Assembly: GCF_000736415.1 (NCBI RefSeq)
Contig: NZ_CP009043.1
Location: 248,001-312,000 of the forward strand
DNA length: 64,000 nt
DNA from: Campylobacter iguaniorum
GTDB taxonomy: Bacteria > Campylobacterota > Campylobacteria > Campylobacterales > Campylobacteraceae
Reading direction: 5' to 3'
Shown here: one piece after another, positions 45,692 to 53,429 of the stretch
Layout: each line of letters opens with the position of its first letter
Numbering within the stretch: the first letter of the stretch is position 1
Program-made: the position numbers and the translations under genes
The notes under the pieces: model-generated
The model's database searches: none
Told to the model about the DNA's origin: nothing
What the model saw: the letters and a program-made list of their open reading frames with translations, nothing else

Positions 45692-47035
45692 ATGTGTGCG
45701 ATAGTCGGAATAATAAACTCAAAAGATGCGGCAAAAACAGCTTATTACGGCTTGTTTTCTATGCAACATCGCGGTCAAGAATCAAGCGGAATAAGCGCTA
45801 GCAATAACCACAATATAAAAACAATAAAAAATCGTGGTCTTGTCACAGAAGTTTTCAACCACGAAAGCTTTGAAGTGCTAAAAGGCGAAATGGCAATCGG
45901 ACATAATCGCTACTCAACTGCTGGAAGTGACAGCGTACTAGACGCTCAGCCAGTAAGCGCGAAATACTCTTTAGGGCAAATTAGCATAGTTCATAACGGA
46001 AATTTGGTAAACAAAAACGAAGTCAGAGAAAGACTAGTCGAAGATGGCGCTATTTTCCAATCAAACATGGATACTGAAAATATCTTGCACTTAATAGCAA
46101 GAAGCCACAAAGAGCATCTCCAAGACCGCATAGTAGAAGCCGTTCGCCAAATACGTGGAGCGTATTGTTTGCTTATACTTAGTCGTTCAAAAATGTTTGC
46201 GATCAGGGATAGATACGGCGTAAGACCATTAAGTCTTGGAAAACTCAAAGACGGTGGATATATCGTAGCTAGTGAGACTTGTGCATTTGATCTAGTTGGT
46301 GCGACATTTGTTAGAGATGTAAAACCTGGCGAAATGCTGATTTTTGAAGAGGGCAAAAGCGAGTACAAAAGTGTTCAGCTTTTTGGTGAAGTAGATCCTA
46401 GAATTTGCGCATTTGAGTATATTTATTTTGCTAGACCAGATAGCATGATAGAGGGAAAAAATGTATATGAAATCCGCAAAAAACTAGGAACAAAGCTAGC
46501 ACAAAAATCAAAAATCAAAGCCGATTTAGTTATTCCGGTGCCTGATTCTGGTGTGCCAGCAGCTTTAGGATATGCAAACGAGAGCAAGATACCTTTTGAA
46601 ATGGCTATCGTAAGAAACCACTATGTAGGAAGAACTTTCATAGAGCCAACCCAAGAGATGAGAAATCTAAAAGTCAAGCTAAAACTAAATCCCATGAGCT
46701 CTGTTTTAGAAGGTAAAAGTGTGGTCGTCATCGATGATAGCATTGTGCGTGGAACTACTAGCAAAAAGATAGTCGAGCTTCTAAGAAATGCAGGCGCTAA
46801 AGAAATTCACATGAAAATCGCAGCTCCAGAGATAAAACACCCTTGCAAATACGGTATAGATACTCCAAGCTATGCTGAGCTAATCAGTGCAAATATGAGC
46901 ACTGAAGAGGTATGTAAATTTATCGGCGCTGATAGCTTAGAGTTTTTAAGCATTGATGAGCTGGTAGATAGTCTTGGCAGTGAGAGAAAATACTCTCTTG
47001 TAAGCTTTGATGGTGATTATTTCATAAATAATTAG
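45692..47035 (+). CDS. purF: amidophosphoribosyltransferase
   Basis: First committed step of purine synthesis: makes phosphoribosylamine from PRPP and glutamine. The 447 residues start MCAIVGI, so C2 becomes the N-terminal nucleophile after Met removal; MQHRGQESSG and GHNRYSTAG mark the glutaminase half. The PRPP site is VVVIDDSIVRGTTSKKI. Its stop overlaps that of the convergent DUF2393 gene by three to four bases. Confidence 0.97.
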   Translation: MCAIVGIINSKDAAKTAYYGLFSMQHRGQESSGISASNNHNIKTIKNRGLVTEVFNHESFEVLKGEMAIGHNRYSTAGSDSVLDAQPVSAKYSLGQISIVHNGNLVNKNEVRERLVEDGAIFQSNMDTENILHLIARSHKEHLQDRIVEAVRQIRGAYCLLILSRSKMFAIRDRYGVRPLSLGKLKDGGYIVASETCAFDLVGATFVRDVKPGEMLIFEEGKSEYKSVQLFGEVDPRICAFEYIYFARPDSMIEGKNVYEIRKKLGTKLAQKSKIKADLVIPVPDSGVPAALGYANESKIPFEMAIVRNHYVGRTFIEPTQEMRNLKVKLKLNPMSSVLEGKSVVVIDDSIVRGTTSKKIVELLRNAGAKEIHMKIAAPEIKHPCKYGIDTPSYAELISANMSTEEVCKFIGADSLEFLSIDELVDSLGSERKYSLVSFDGDYFINN

Positions 47036-47580
47036 TGACAATAAATCTTGTGATAAAAGCTTGGTACTCTGAAGCTGGCTGGATAAGGCATATAAACGCT
47101 AAATGGTCTTGTCTCTCCAGCTTTTAGGCCTTGAGCGATTTTGAACTCCATTTCTACCGTGCTTCTTTCGACTTTTTTAGTTGATCTAAATACATCAAAA
47201 AATCCACGCTCTTGCTTGAATATACTTCCATCAAGCTTGCCTTTTTCCATTGGTGCATTTACTAGCTTTATTTCCAAAGTACAGCTTGTTATGTCAAAAC
47301 CACCTATATTTTGCACTTTTCCAGAAAACACAATGGTTTCATTGATAAGAATTCTCTCATGACTTAGATCTAAAACCTTAGCTTTTTTTGTGTATTGATC
47401 TATGATAAGCATCATAAAAATAGATAAGCAGCCCATAACAAATACATTTAAAAATACCATAGATACAACTACCGATGTCTTTTTTTCTTTTAAAGAGATT
47501 ATCAAAAAAAGAATAAATAAAATAACTATAACAACTAATGCTATGATATGAAAAATTGTAAAATAACTCATTAGAAACAC
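47032..47580 (-). CDS. DUF2393 family membrane protein (copy 2)
   Basis: A 182-residue protein with two N-terminal membrane segments (about 6-27 and 38-62) and an extracytoplasmic beta domain of the DUF2393 type, a family I know mainly from Campylobacter and relatives. It overlaps its paralogue upstream by ten bases. The start and order indicate a duplicated pair that may form a hetero-complex. Function unknown. Confidence 0.75.
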   Translation of the reverse strand: MFLMSYFTIFHIIALVVIVILFILFLIISLKEKKTSVVVSMVFLNVFVMGCLSIFMMLIIDQYTKKAKVLDLSHERILINETIVFSGKVQNIGGFDITSCTLEIKLVNAPMEKGKLDGSIFKQERGFFDVFRSTKKVERSTVEMEFKIAQGLKAGETRPFSVYMPYPASFRVPSFYHKIYCH

Positions 47581-48104
47581 TCCGAACTTACTTTTGTAGT
47601 ATAATTAATCGGCCGAAAATCATTTATGATTAGCCTTATAGTTTTTGTTTGATTGACATCTATTGGTTCTTCTATTGTATGGGTCTGTGTGCGAAACGGT
47701 TTTGCGGATTTGATAAAATGCTTGATTTTATTGTTTTCTTCGTTAACAAATTTAAGTTTTATTCTACAATATTTAAATGGTTTTTTGGATAAATTTGTCA
47801 AATTTAGATCAGCTATGAGCGTATCTGAGAAGTTTAGTTGAGTGATTTTATCTACGATTAATTCTCGTTTTCTTAGATTTTCGTCTACAAGCTTGTGAGT
47901 ATAAATAAGCCCAAAAACCACAAAGCATATGTTTGCAATAAGTATAAAACTAGCTAATAACGGCCTTTTTATCATCATTATAATGACTAAAAAAAGCACG
48001 ACCAAAAAGACAAGTAAAACCCACATAACGGCTAAATAATCAACAAACACAAAATGTGCCATATAAAAATTTATGGTTTGTTTAAGACTATTTAGAACGC
48101 CCAT
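47571..48104 (-). CDS. DUF2393 family membrane protein (copy 1)
   Basis: A 177-residue protein built like its neighbour: two membrane segments (about 20-45 and 49-69), then a beta-rich domain with LIADLNLTNLSKKPFKYC. It overlaps hisIE by 17 bases and copy 2 by ten bases, so the three are cotranscribed. Function unknown. Confidence 0.75.
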   Translation of the reverse strand: MGVLNSLKQTINFYMAHFVFVDYLAVMWVLLVFLVVLFLVIIMMIKRPLLASFILIANICFVVFGLIYTHKLVDENLRKRELIVDKITQLNFSDTLIADLNLTNLSKKPFKYCRIKLKFVNEENNKIKHFIKSAKPFRTQTHTIEEPIDVNQTKTIRLIINDFRPINYTTKVSSECF

Positions 48105-48834
48105 TTTTCTCCTCTATGCCGCTAATCCCTTCGCGTCTTTTTAGCTCATCAAGCACTCTTGATGGATGTATATCGAAATCAGCCAAAGCCACTATCATAT
48201 GAAAGATTATATCAGCACCCTCATAAATCACGTCAGTAGCTGGATCTCCAGCTTTATGTTCGCCAAATGATTCACGCTCAAGGTCTGAGTATTTTTTAAA
48301 TTTGCTAAGATCTTTTATAGCAAAAGCAAATTCTCCAGCTTCTTCGCAGACTTTTTTTAGATACGCGTTTTCGCCTTTTGAGTAGAGTTTTGCTATGTAT
48401 GAGCTGCTTGCATCTGCATTTAGCTTCCTTTGAAGTGCCACGTGATATAAGTGATCTAAGATATCATATTTTAGGTTTAAATTTGGCTCATTTTGTAGTT
48501 TTGTGTCAGAAGTTGGTTCTAAAGAAATTTGGTTAAAAAAGCAAGATTTAGCTCCAGTGTGACAAGCTGCTCCGCCATTTTGCACGACTTTTATCAGTAA
48601 AGAGTCATTATCACAATCAAGCTTCATATCTTTTATCTCTTGAGTGTTGCCACTCTCTTCGCCCTTTTTCCAAATGCGATTTTTTGTGCGTGAAAAGTAG
48701 TGTGCAAAGCCAGTTTTGATACTTAAATTTAGAGCCTCTTCATTCATATAAGCCATCATCAAAACTTCATTTGAGCCGTCTTCTTGGACGATGACTGGAA
48801 GCAATCCATCTAACTTTTGCCAATTCACACGCAT
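48088..48834 (-). CDS. hisI: bifunctional phosphoribosyl-AMP cyclohydrolase / phosphoribosyl-ATP pyrophosphatase
   Basis: Carries out the second and third steps of histidine synthesis (HisIE). The N-terminal half (about 1-110) has the cyclohydrolase zinc motifs MKLDCDNDSLLIKV and AACHTGAKSCFF; the C-terminal half (about 125-235) is the pyrophosphatase with KKVCEEAGEFAFA and DVIYEGADIIFHM. The 248-residue length is as expected for the fusion. Start follows AAGGAAA. Other his genes of this pathway, apart from hisC, are not in the window. Confidence 0.95.
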   Translation of the reverse strand: MRVNWQKLDGLLPVIVQEDGSNEVLMMAYMNEEALNLSIKTGFAHYFSRTKNRIWKKGEESGNTQEIKDMKLDCDNDSLLIKVVQNGGAACHTGAKSCFFNQISLEPTSDTKLQNEPNLNLKYDILDHLYHVALQRKLNADASSSYIAKLYSKGENAYLKKVCEEAGEFAFAIKDLSKFKKYSDLERESFGEHKAGDPATDVIYEGADIIFHMIVALADFDIHPSRVLDELKRREGISGIEEKNGRSK

Positions 48835-48855
48835 AATTTTCCTTATTTTTGGTTT

Positions 48856-48879
48856 AGGCTAGCCAAATTTGACTAGCCT
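48856..48879 (-). terminator. hairpin between SPFH gene and hisIE
   Basis: Two twelve-base arms (AGGCTAGCCAAA / TTTGACTAGCCT, one G-U pair) form a symmetrical stem six bases after the SPFH stop. No clear U-tract follows on the minus strand, so it may be a weak terminator or an RNA-processing site that adjusts hisIE expression. Confidence 0.45.
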
Positions 48880-48884
48880 GAGAA

Positions 48885-49970
48885 TTATTGAGCGATAGCG
48901 CTTTGTTTTACTTTGTCTTTCGTATCGACCCAGATATTTGGCACAGCGCCACCAGGAGTTAAGAAAATCTTAGCATCATTATTTACTTTTAGAGCTTCAT
49001 TAAACTCTTTTTGAGTTTGGATTTGTTTTAGCTCTAGTAAATTTACAGTTAAGCTTTTTGCAACTTCTTTGTTTGAATACGCTTGAGCGTCAGCTTCGAT
49101 CTTCACAGCGTCAGCTCTACCTTGAGCTTCTATCTTGACAGCTTCAGCAGTACCTTTTGCAAGGGCAGCTTTTTTGAGTGCTTCTTGGTTTGCACGTTCT
49201 ACTTCGTATTTTGTTCTTTCGGCTTCTTGCTTAGCGATTTGAACGCGTTCGATTTGCTCTTTTACTTTTGGTGGAAGTATGATTTCACGAAGTTGCACGC
49301 TCAAAAGCTCAACTGGCTTGTTTGGCTGAGAGTTTATGTTTGTTCTAATACCATTGTCTATAGCGATCGCTATGTCGTTACGACGCTCTGGAAGTTCTTC
49401 AGCAGTGTATTTACCAGTGACATTTCTCACGACATCTTTAACAACTGGATCTATGATTTTGTTTTCCCAGCTGAAACCCCAAGAAGCTATGGTTTGGGGT
49501 GCGTTTTGCGGATTTAGGCGGTATTGGACTGTGATATCCATACTAACTGGAAGACCACGACCATCAAGAACTGATATAGTGTCTTTTATCTCGATGCCGC
49601 TGCCTCTGTAGTTGGCTTCGTTTCTGCCTTCGCTTGAAGTATAGTTGATGATACGAACTTTGGTATCAACTATCCTAACTTCTTGTATAAAAGGCAAGAA
49701 GAAGTGAAATCCTGGTTGCAATGGACTTGGGTCAAATTTACCCGCTGTTGATTTGATACCAACTTCGCCTGAATTGACTATGACAAATGGCTTGGCTATG
49801 ACTAATATAGCGATGATTATGATTAGAGCATATATTGCACCGCTAAATTTACCAAAGCCATTGAAATTTGGCATATTTGGCTTTTTGAAGTTGAAATTTG
49901 GCTTGTCGCCACCATTTCCGCCGCCGTTACCATTTTTTTTGTTAAAATAATCGTTTAAATCTGCTGGCAA
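48885..49970 (-). CDS. SPFH/prohibitin-family membrane protein
   Basis: A 361-residue membrane-anchored protein of the prohibitin/HflK type. A cytoplasmic Asn/Gly/Pro-rich N-terminus (1-45) precedes one membrane segment (about 46-66), then the SPFH domain with VGIKSTAGKFDPSPLQPGFHFFLPF, and a long coiled coil rich in Glu, Ala and Lys (about 240-310). Such proteins form large rings that organise membrane proteases or lipid zones. Lies 11 bases after ilvE and is conserved there in C. jejuni. Molecular role unknown. Confidence 0.85.
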   Translation of the reverse strand: MPADLNDYFNKKNGNGGGNGGDKPNFNFKKPNMPNFNGFGKFSGAIYALIIIIAILVIAKPFVIVNSGEVGIKSTAGKFDPSPLQPGFHFFLPFIQEVRIVDTKVRIINYTSSEGRNEANYRGSGIEIKDTISVLDGRGLPVSMDITVQYRLNPQNAPQTIASWGFSWENKIIDPVVKDVVRNVTGKYTAEELPERRNDIAIAIDNGIRTNINSQPNKPVELLSVQLREIILPPKVKEQIERVQIAKQEAERTKYEVERANQEALKKAALAKGTAEAVKIEAQGRADAVKIEADAQAYSNKEVAKSLTVNLLELKQIQTQKEFNEALKVNNDAKIFLTPGGAVPNIWVDTKDKVKQSAIAQ

Positions 49971-49981
49971 TTGTATTCCTT

Positions 49982-50905
49982 TTAGTTTATGTAAGTTAAA
50001 AATTTCTCATATTTTGGATTTTTGCCCATAACTACATCAAAATACGCATTTTGTAGTTCTGTGGCTACTTTTCCTCTTTTTCCTGTACCGATGACTCTAC
50101 CGTCGATGTTGCTTATCGGTGTGACTTCAGCGGCAGTGCCAGTGAAGAATGCTTCATCTGCGGTGTATGCTTCATCTCTAGTGATTCTTTGGCGAAGTAC
50201 CTTGTATCCTAGATCTTCTGCGATTTGGATGACTGTTTTTTGAGTTATACTCACAAGGCTTGTGTCGTTTGCTGGAGTGATGATGACGCCGTCTTTTACT
50301 ATGAAAAAGCACTCGCCACTACCCTCAGCGACAAATCCTTGAGGATCAAGCAATAATGCCTCATCGCAACCTGCTAATTGAGCTTCATAGTTTGCCATTT
50401 GTGAGTTGAAGTAGTTTGCGCTAGCTTTTGCCTTTGCCATCATAGAAAATGGAGCTGGTTTCATCCAAGATGCGATCTTGACTTTGATACCATTTTGCAA
50501 CGCTTCTTCACCCATATATGCACCCCATTGCCACGCTGCAATGATAGTATTTACAGGGCATCCGATGTGGCTAACGCCCATTTTGCCATATCCTAAAAAC
50601 ACAAGCGGACGGATATAAACATTGTCATTGTATGTGTTGCTTTTTAGCAAATTTACATGAGCTTCGTTGATTTGCTCCTCGCTATAAGGGATTTCTAAGC
50701 AACAAGCTTTTGCTGATTCAAAAAGTCTTTTTGTGTGTTCTTGTAATTTAAAAATCGCTAGACCTTTTGGAGTTTGGTATGCTCTAACGCCCTCAAATAC
50801 AGCGTTTCCATAGTGTAATGAATGTGTTAAAACATGAACTGTTGCATCTTTCCATGCTACTAATTTTCCATCAAACCAAATATGTTCTGCCTCTGGTAGT
50901 GCCAT
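49982..50905 (-). CDS. ilvE: branched-chain amino-acid aminotransferase
   Basis: Fold-type IV PLP transaminase for the last step of isoleucine, valine and leucine synthesis. The 307 residues begin ALPEAEHIWFDGKLV, with HYGNAVFEGVRAY, the region KASANYFNSQMA, and DEALLLDPQGFVAEGSGE, all typical of IlvE. It has its own promoter (50937-50945). In C. jejuni the next divergent gene is the tautomerase; here the restriction-modification genes stand between. Confidence 0.95.
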   Translation of the reverse strand: MALPEAEHIWFDGKLVAWKDATVHVLTHSLHYGNAVFEGVRAYQTPKGLAIFKLQEHTKRLFESAKACCLEIPYSEEQINEAHVNLLKSNTYNDNVYIRPLVFLGYGKMGVSHIGCPVNTIIAAWQWGAYMGEEALQNGIKVKIASWMKPAPFSMMAKAKASANYFNSQMANYEAQLAGCDEALLLDPQGFVAEGSGECFFIVKDGVIITPANDTSLVSITQKTVIQIAEDLGYKVLRQRITRDEAYTADEAFFTGTAAEVTPISNIDGRVIGTGKRGKVATELQNAYFDVVMGKNPKYEKFLTYIN

Positions 50906-50936
50906 TTTTTTACCTCTTTTTATATTAAATTCAGTG

Positions 50937-50945
50937 ATTTTATCA
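50937..50945 (-). promoter_or_regulatory. predicted extended -10 element for ilvE
   Basis: Minus-strand TGATAAAAT, the same extended -10 form as at dapB and fabZ, 32 bases before the ilvE ATG; AGAGGT is the ribosome-binding site. Confidence 0.45.
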
Positions 50946-51014
50946 AAAAATTGATTAATATCTTTTGAATGGCAGTAAATTTGCGTGGTAAATTTGGTTA
51001 AATTTGACTTAATT

Positions 51015-51023
51015 TGTTATAAT
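51015..51023 (+). promoter_or_regulatory. predicted strong extended -10 element for restriction gene
   Basis: TGTTATAAT, a perfect TGn-extended TATAAT, 27 bases before the endonuclease ATG. In contrast to the good promoter, no Shine-Dalgarno sequence precedes the ATG, which would limit translation. Confidence 0.55.
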
Positions 51024-51049
51024 GCCAACTCCAAACGCTTTGAATAAAT

Positions 51050-51574
51050 ATGGCTAAAGTTAAAGTAGATTTTGTAAAGATTGATGAAGCTAGATTTGTA
51101 GAAGTTTGTAGGCTCTATTTTATGTGGAAAGACCTAAATAATTCGATCAAATCTTGGACTTCAAGGGGTATAAATATTCCTGATGTAATATCTGAGCAAA
51201 TGGTTTGTTTTGCTCTAAATTTGCTATGGAACAAAGGCAGTAAAGGTGGAGATGCTACTGATGAAAATGGTGCATTGATAGAAATAAAGGCTACTTCAAA
51301 TTATAACAGCGATTTGAGTTCTTTTTCTCCTGATACAAAATTTGACAGGCTTTTATTTTTTAGGTTAGATATGCAACATAATTTTGCAGATATTTATGAT
51401 ATAGGATTTGACGGAAACTCTTTTAAGACGTTAAAAGTCAATAATACTCAAACTGTAGCAGATCATCAAGCAATGGGGCGTCGCCCTAGACTTCAATTGA
51501 TACAAATTATTGATAAATTTGGTATCAAACCACTTTGTCGCATTGATATTGTGGGTCGTAATATAATAAAATAA
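51050..51574 (+). CDS. type II restriction endonuclease, Bsp6I-like
   Basis: A 174-residue protein next to a cytosine-C5 methylase. It has a PD-(D/E)XK-type core: GGDATDENGALIEIK with D68, E78 and K80 as probable catalytic residues, then DLSSFSPDTKFDRLLFFRLD and the C-terminal MGRRPRLQLIQII. Length and motifs fit the Bsp6I family, whose type member cuts GC^NGC, so GCNGC is the predicted site. It lies between ilvE and the tautomerase, neighbours in C. jejuni, so the pair was probably inserted. Family call is from memory of the motif pattern. Confidence 0.72.
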   Translation: MAKVKVDFVKIDEARFVEVCRLYFMWKDLNNSIKSWTSRGINIPDVISEQMVCFALNLLWNKGSKGGDATDENGALIEIKATSNYNSDLSSFSPDTKFDRLLFFRLDMQHNFADIYDIGFDGNSFKTLKVNNTQTVADHQAMGRRPRLQLIQIIDKFGIKPLCRIDIVGRNIIK

Positions 51575-51575
51575 A

Positions 51576-51605
51576 AGGAGTAAGAGCGTTTGGGTTCTTA
51601 CTCCT
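51576..51605 (+). promoter_or_regulatory. hairpin between restriction and methylase genes
   Basis: Perfect ten-base arms AGGAGTAAGA and TCTTACTCCT with a ten-base loop start right after the endonuclease stop. No U-tract follows on the plus strand, so it is more likely an mRNA-stability or attenuating element than a strong terminator. It buries an AGGAG sequence in its stem. Confidence 0.5.
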
Positions 51606-51611
51606 AATAAA

Positions 51612-51629
51612 TTTGCGGCGTGTCGCAAA
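51612..51629 (+). promoter_or_regulatory. second hairpin containing a GCNGC site before methylase
   Basis: Six-base arms TTTGCG and CGCAAA around GCGTGT. The sequence includes GCGGC (51615-51619), an instance of the predicted recognition site, 29 bases upstream of the methylase ATG. The methylase leader then has AAGGA eight bases before the start. Confidence 0.4.
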
Positions 51630-51647
51630 ATATCAAGGAATTGTATA

Positions 51648-52571
51648 ATGAAAATAGCTTCATTTTTTGCTGGTGTTGGTGGGATAGAGCAAGGGTTTGA
51701 AAATCACGAAGTAATATACGCTAACGAAATTGATAAAAACGCAACTATAACGTATATGAGTAATTTTAAAATAGATGTTGATAATATAGATATAAAGCAA
51801 GTTGATGAAATAAAATTACCAAATTTCGATATTTTAATGGGTGGTTTTCCTTGTCAAGCTTTTTCTGTGGCTGGGTATAGGCTCGGATTTGATGATGCTA
51901 GAGGAACATTGTTTTTTGAGCTTATGAGAATTGCAAAACACAAAAAACCAAAAATTATTTTTTTAGAAAATGTAAAAAACTTGGTTGGTCACGATGGTGG
52001 TAAGACATTTTCTACGATGCTAAATGTGCTTGAAGAGCTTGGTTATAAAGTAAAATATAAGGTTCTTAACGCAATGGAATACGGCAATACTCCACAAAAT
52101 AGAGAGAGAATTTATATCTTGGCTTTTAAAAACAAAAATGACTATAAAAACTTCGAATTCCCAGAACCTATTGAGCTAACTACAAAACTTTGCGATGTGA
52201 TAGATTTTGAAGCAAAAGTTGATGATAAATACTATTATACAAGCAAATTTAAACAATATGATTTATTGGTAAGTCAAATCACAAAAAAAGATACTATTTA
52301 TCAATGGAGAAGGCAATACGTAAGAGAAAATAAAAGTAATGTTTGTCCTACTCTTACTGCAAATATGGGGACTGGTGGTCATAATGTGCCATTGATTTTA
52401 AGCAAATTTGGTATAAGAAAATTAACACCAAAAGAGTGTTTCAATTTGCAAGGTTTTCCAAAAGAATTTAATCTGCCAAATATCGCCGATAGCCACTTGT
52501 ATAAGCAATCTGGCAATTCGGTTTGCGTGAATGTGATAAAAAGAATAGCACAAAGACTAAATCAGCTATAA
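51648..52571 (+). CDS. type II DNA (cytosine-5) methyltransferase
   Basis: Protects host DNA from the adjoining endonuclease. The 307 residues show the ordered C5-methylase motifs: I ASFFAGVGGIEQGF, IV GGFPCQAFSVAG with catalytic C69, VI ENVKNL, VIII QNRERIY, and X QSGNSVCVNVI. The target-recognition region lies about residues 185-255, with YQWRRQYVRENKSNVCPTL. The start has AAGGA upstream. Paired with a Bsp6I-like nuclease, GCNGC is the likely target. It ends 56 bases before the tautomerase. Confidence 0.93.
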   Translation: MKIASFFAGVGGIEQGFENHEVIYANEIDKNATITYMSNFKIDVDNIDIKQVDEIKLPNFDILMGGFPCQAFSVAGYRLGFDDARGTLFFELMRIAKHKKPKIIFLENVKNLVGHDGGKTFSTMLNVLEELGYKVKYKVLNAMEYGNTPQNRERIYILAFKNKNDYKNFEFPEPIELTTKLCDVIDFEAKVDDKYYYTSKFKQYDLLVSQITKKDTIYQWRRQYVRENKSNVCPTLTANMGTGGHNVPLILSKFGIRKLTPKECFNLQGFPKEFNLPNIADSHLYKQSGNSVCVNVIKRIAQRLNQL

Positions 52572-52627
52572 ACAAAAATATAATTAAAATTCGCTATAAT
52601 CACGCATTAAATTTAAAAGGAAATGAA

Positions 52628-52828
52628 ATGCCAATCATAAATATAAAACTAAGCGATCCGATGCCAAGCCGTGAAAAACTAGATGAAATCGCAGTCAAAA
52701 TCACAGATATAATGGTAAAAGATCTAGGCAAAAATCCAGCTCGTGTGGTTATAAATTTTGATGAAATCAGAAGCGACGCAACGTATTTTGGGGCTAAATC
52801 AGTCCAAGCGATAAAAGAGGGCAAATAA
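52628..52828 (+). CDS. 4-oxalocrotonate tautomerase family protein
   Basis: A 66-residue tautomerase-superfamily protein beginning MPIINIKLSD; the proline after Met becomes the catalytic N-terminal base. These small enzymes form hexamers and isomerise enol-keto acids; the natural substrate in Campylobacter is unknown. The start at 52628 is set by the need for N-terminal Pro and by AAAAGGA upstream; longer frames run back into the methylase gene. The bcp start follows its stop directly. Confidence 0.88.
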   Translation: MPIINIKLSDPMPSREKLDEIAVKITDIMVKDLGKNPARVVINFDEIRSDATYFGAKSVQAIKEGK

Positions 52829-53386
52829 ATGGCGTGCTGCAAGAAAAAAACCGATGAAGTTTGCGCTCCAAAAGCCCAAAATAGCAAAGAAGCTCCAGTT
52901 TTCAGTGCTGAAGATATGGAACGTAAAGTCACCTTAAAAGCTGGCGACATGGCTCCAAGCTTCGAGCTAGAAAATAGCGACTCAGTTAATATCGCTCTTA
53001 AAGATTTTAAGGGTAAAAATGTTGTTTTGTACTTTTATCCAAAAGACAATACTCCAGGCTGCACCACTGAGGCGTGCGAGTTTAGTGCGAATTACGATGA
53101 GTTTATAGCAAAAGATACTGTGATAGTAGGCATTAGTCCAGATTCGTCAGATTCGCATACTAAATTTACCCAAAAACAAAGCCTTAAGCATATACTTTTA
53201 AGTGATCCCCAAAAAGAAGTAGCTAAGGCTTATGGCGTTTGGCAAGTGCGTAAGAATTATGGCAAAGAATATCTTGGTATCGTGCGAACAACATTTGTCA
53301 TAGATAAAACTGGCAAAATATCTAAAGTCTATAAAAGCGTAAAAGCCGCAGGCCATGCACTAAAAGTCTTATCTGAACTCGCCTAA
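52829..53386 (+). CDS. bcp: thiol peroxidase Bcp (PrxQ) with Cys-rich N-terminal extension
   Basis: A peroxiredoxin that reduces peroxides with thioredoxin. The catalytic part begins about residue 35 (LKAGDMAPSFELEN), with peroxidatic cysteine in PKDNTPGCTTEACEF, the second cysteine of the same motif being a likely resolving residue. About 32 extra N-terminal residues carry C3, C4 and C12 and many lysines, which ordinary Bcp proteins lack; they could bind a metal. The start follows the tautomerase stop with no gap. An inner Met at residue 31 is an alternative start but has no ribosome-binding site. Confidence 0.9.
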   Translation: MACCKKKTDEVCAPKAQNSKEAPVFSAEDMERKVTLKAGDMAPSFELENSDSVNIALKDFKGKNVVLYFYPKDNTPGCTTEACEFSANYDEFIAKDTVIVGISPDSSDSHTKFTQKQSLKHILLSDPQKEVAKAYGVWQVRKNYGKEYLGIVRTTFVIDKTGKISKVYKSVKAAGHALKVLSELA

Positions 53387-53394
53387 ACCAGCCT

Positions 53395-53429
53395 AAAATA
53401 GCTAACAAAAGTTAGCTATTTTGTTTTTA
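53395..53429. terminator. bidirectional terminator of bcp and DUF748 gene
   Basis: Perfect twelve-base arms (AAAATAGCTAAC / GTTAGCTATTTT) with an AAAA loop and a GTTTTT tail. The right arm includes the stop codon of the convergent large gene, so both transcripts end here. Confidence 0.85.

Noticed and set aside
51643-51650. TATAAT-like sequence overlapping the methylase start as a promoter
   Set aside because: It would give a transcript starting inside the coding sequence, and a leader with AAGGA is already present; probably chance in AT-rich DNA.
52523-52627. Longer tautomerase frame starting inside the methylase gene
   Set aside because: The family needs proline directly after the initiator Met, which only the start at 52628 provides.
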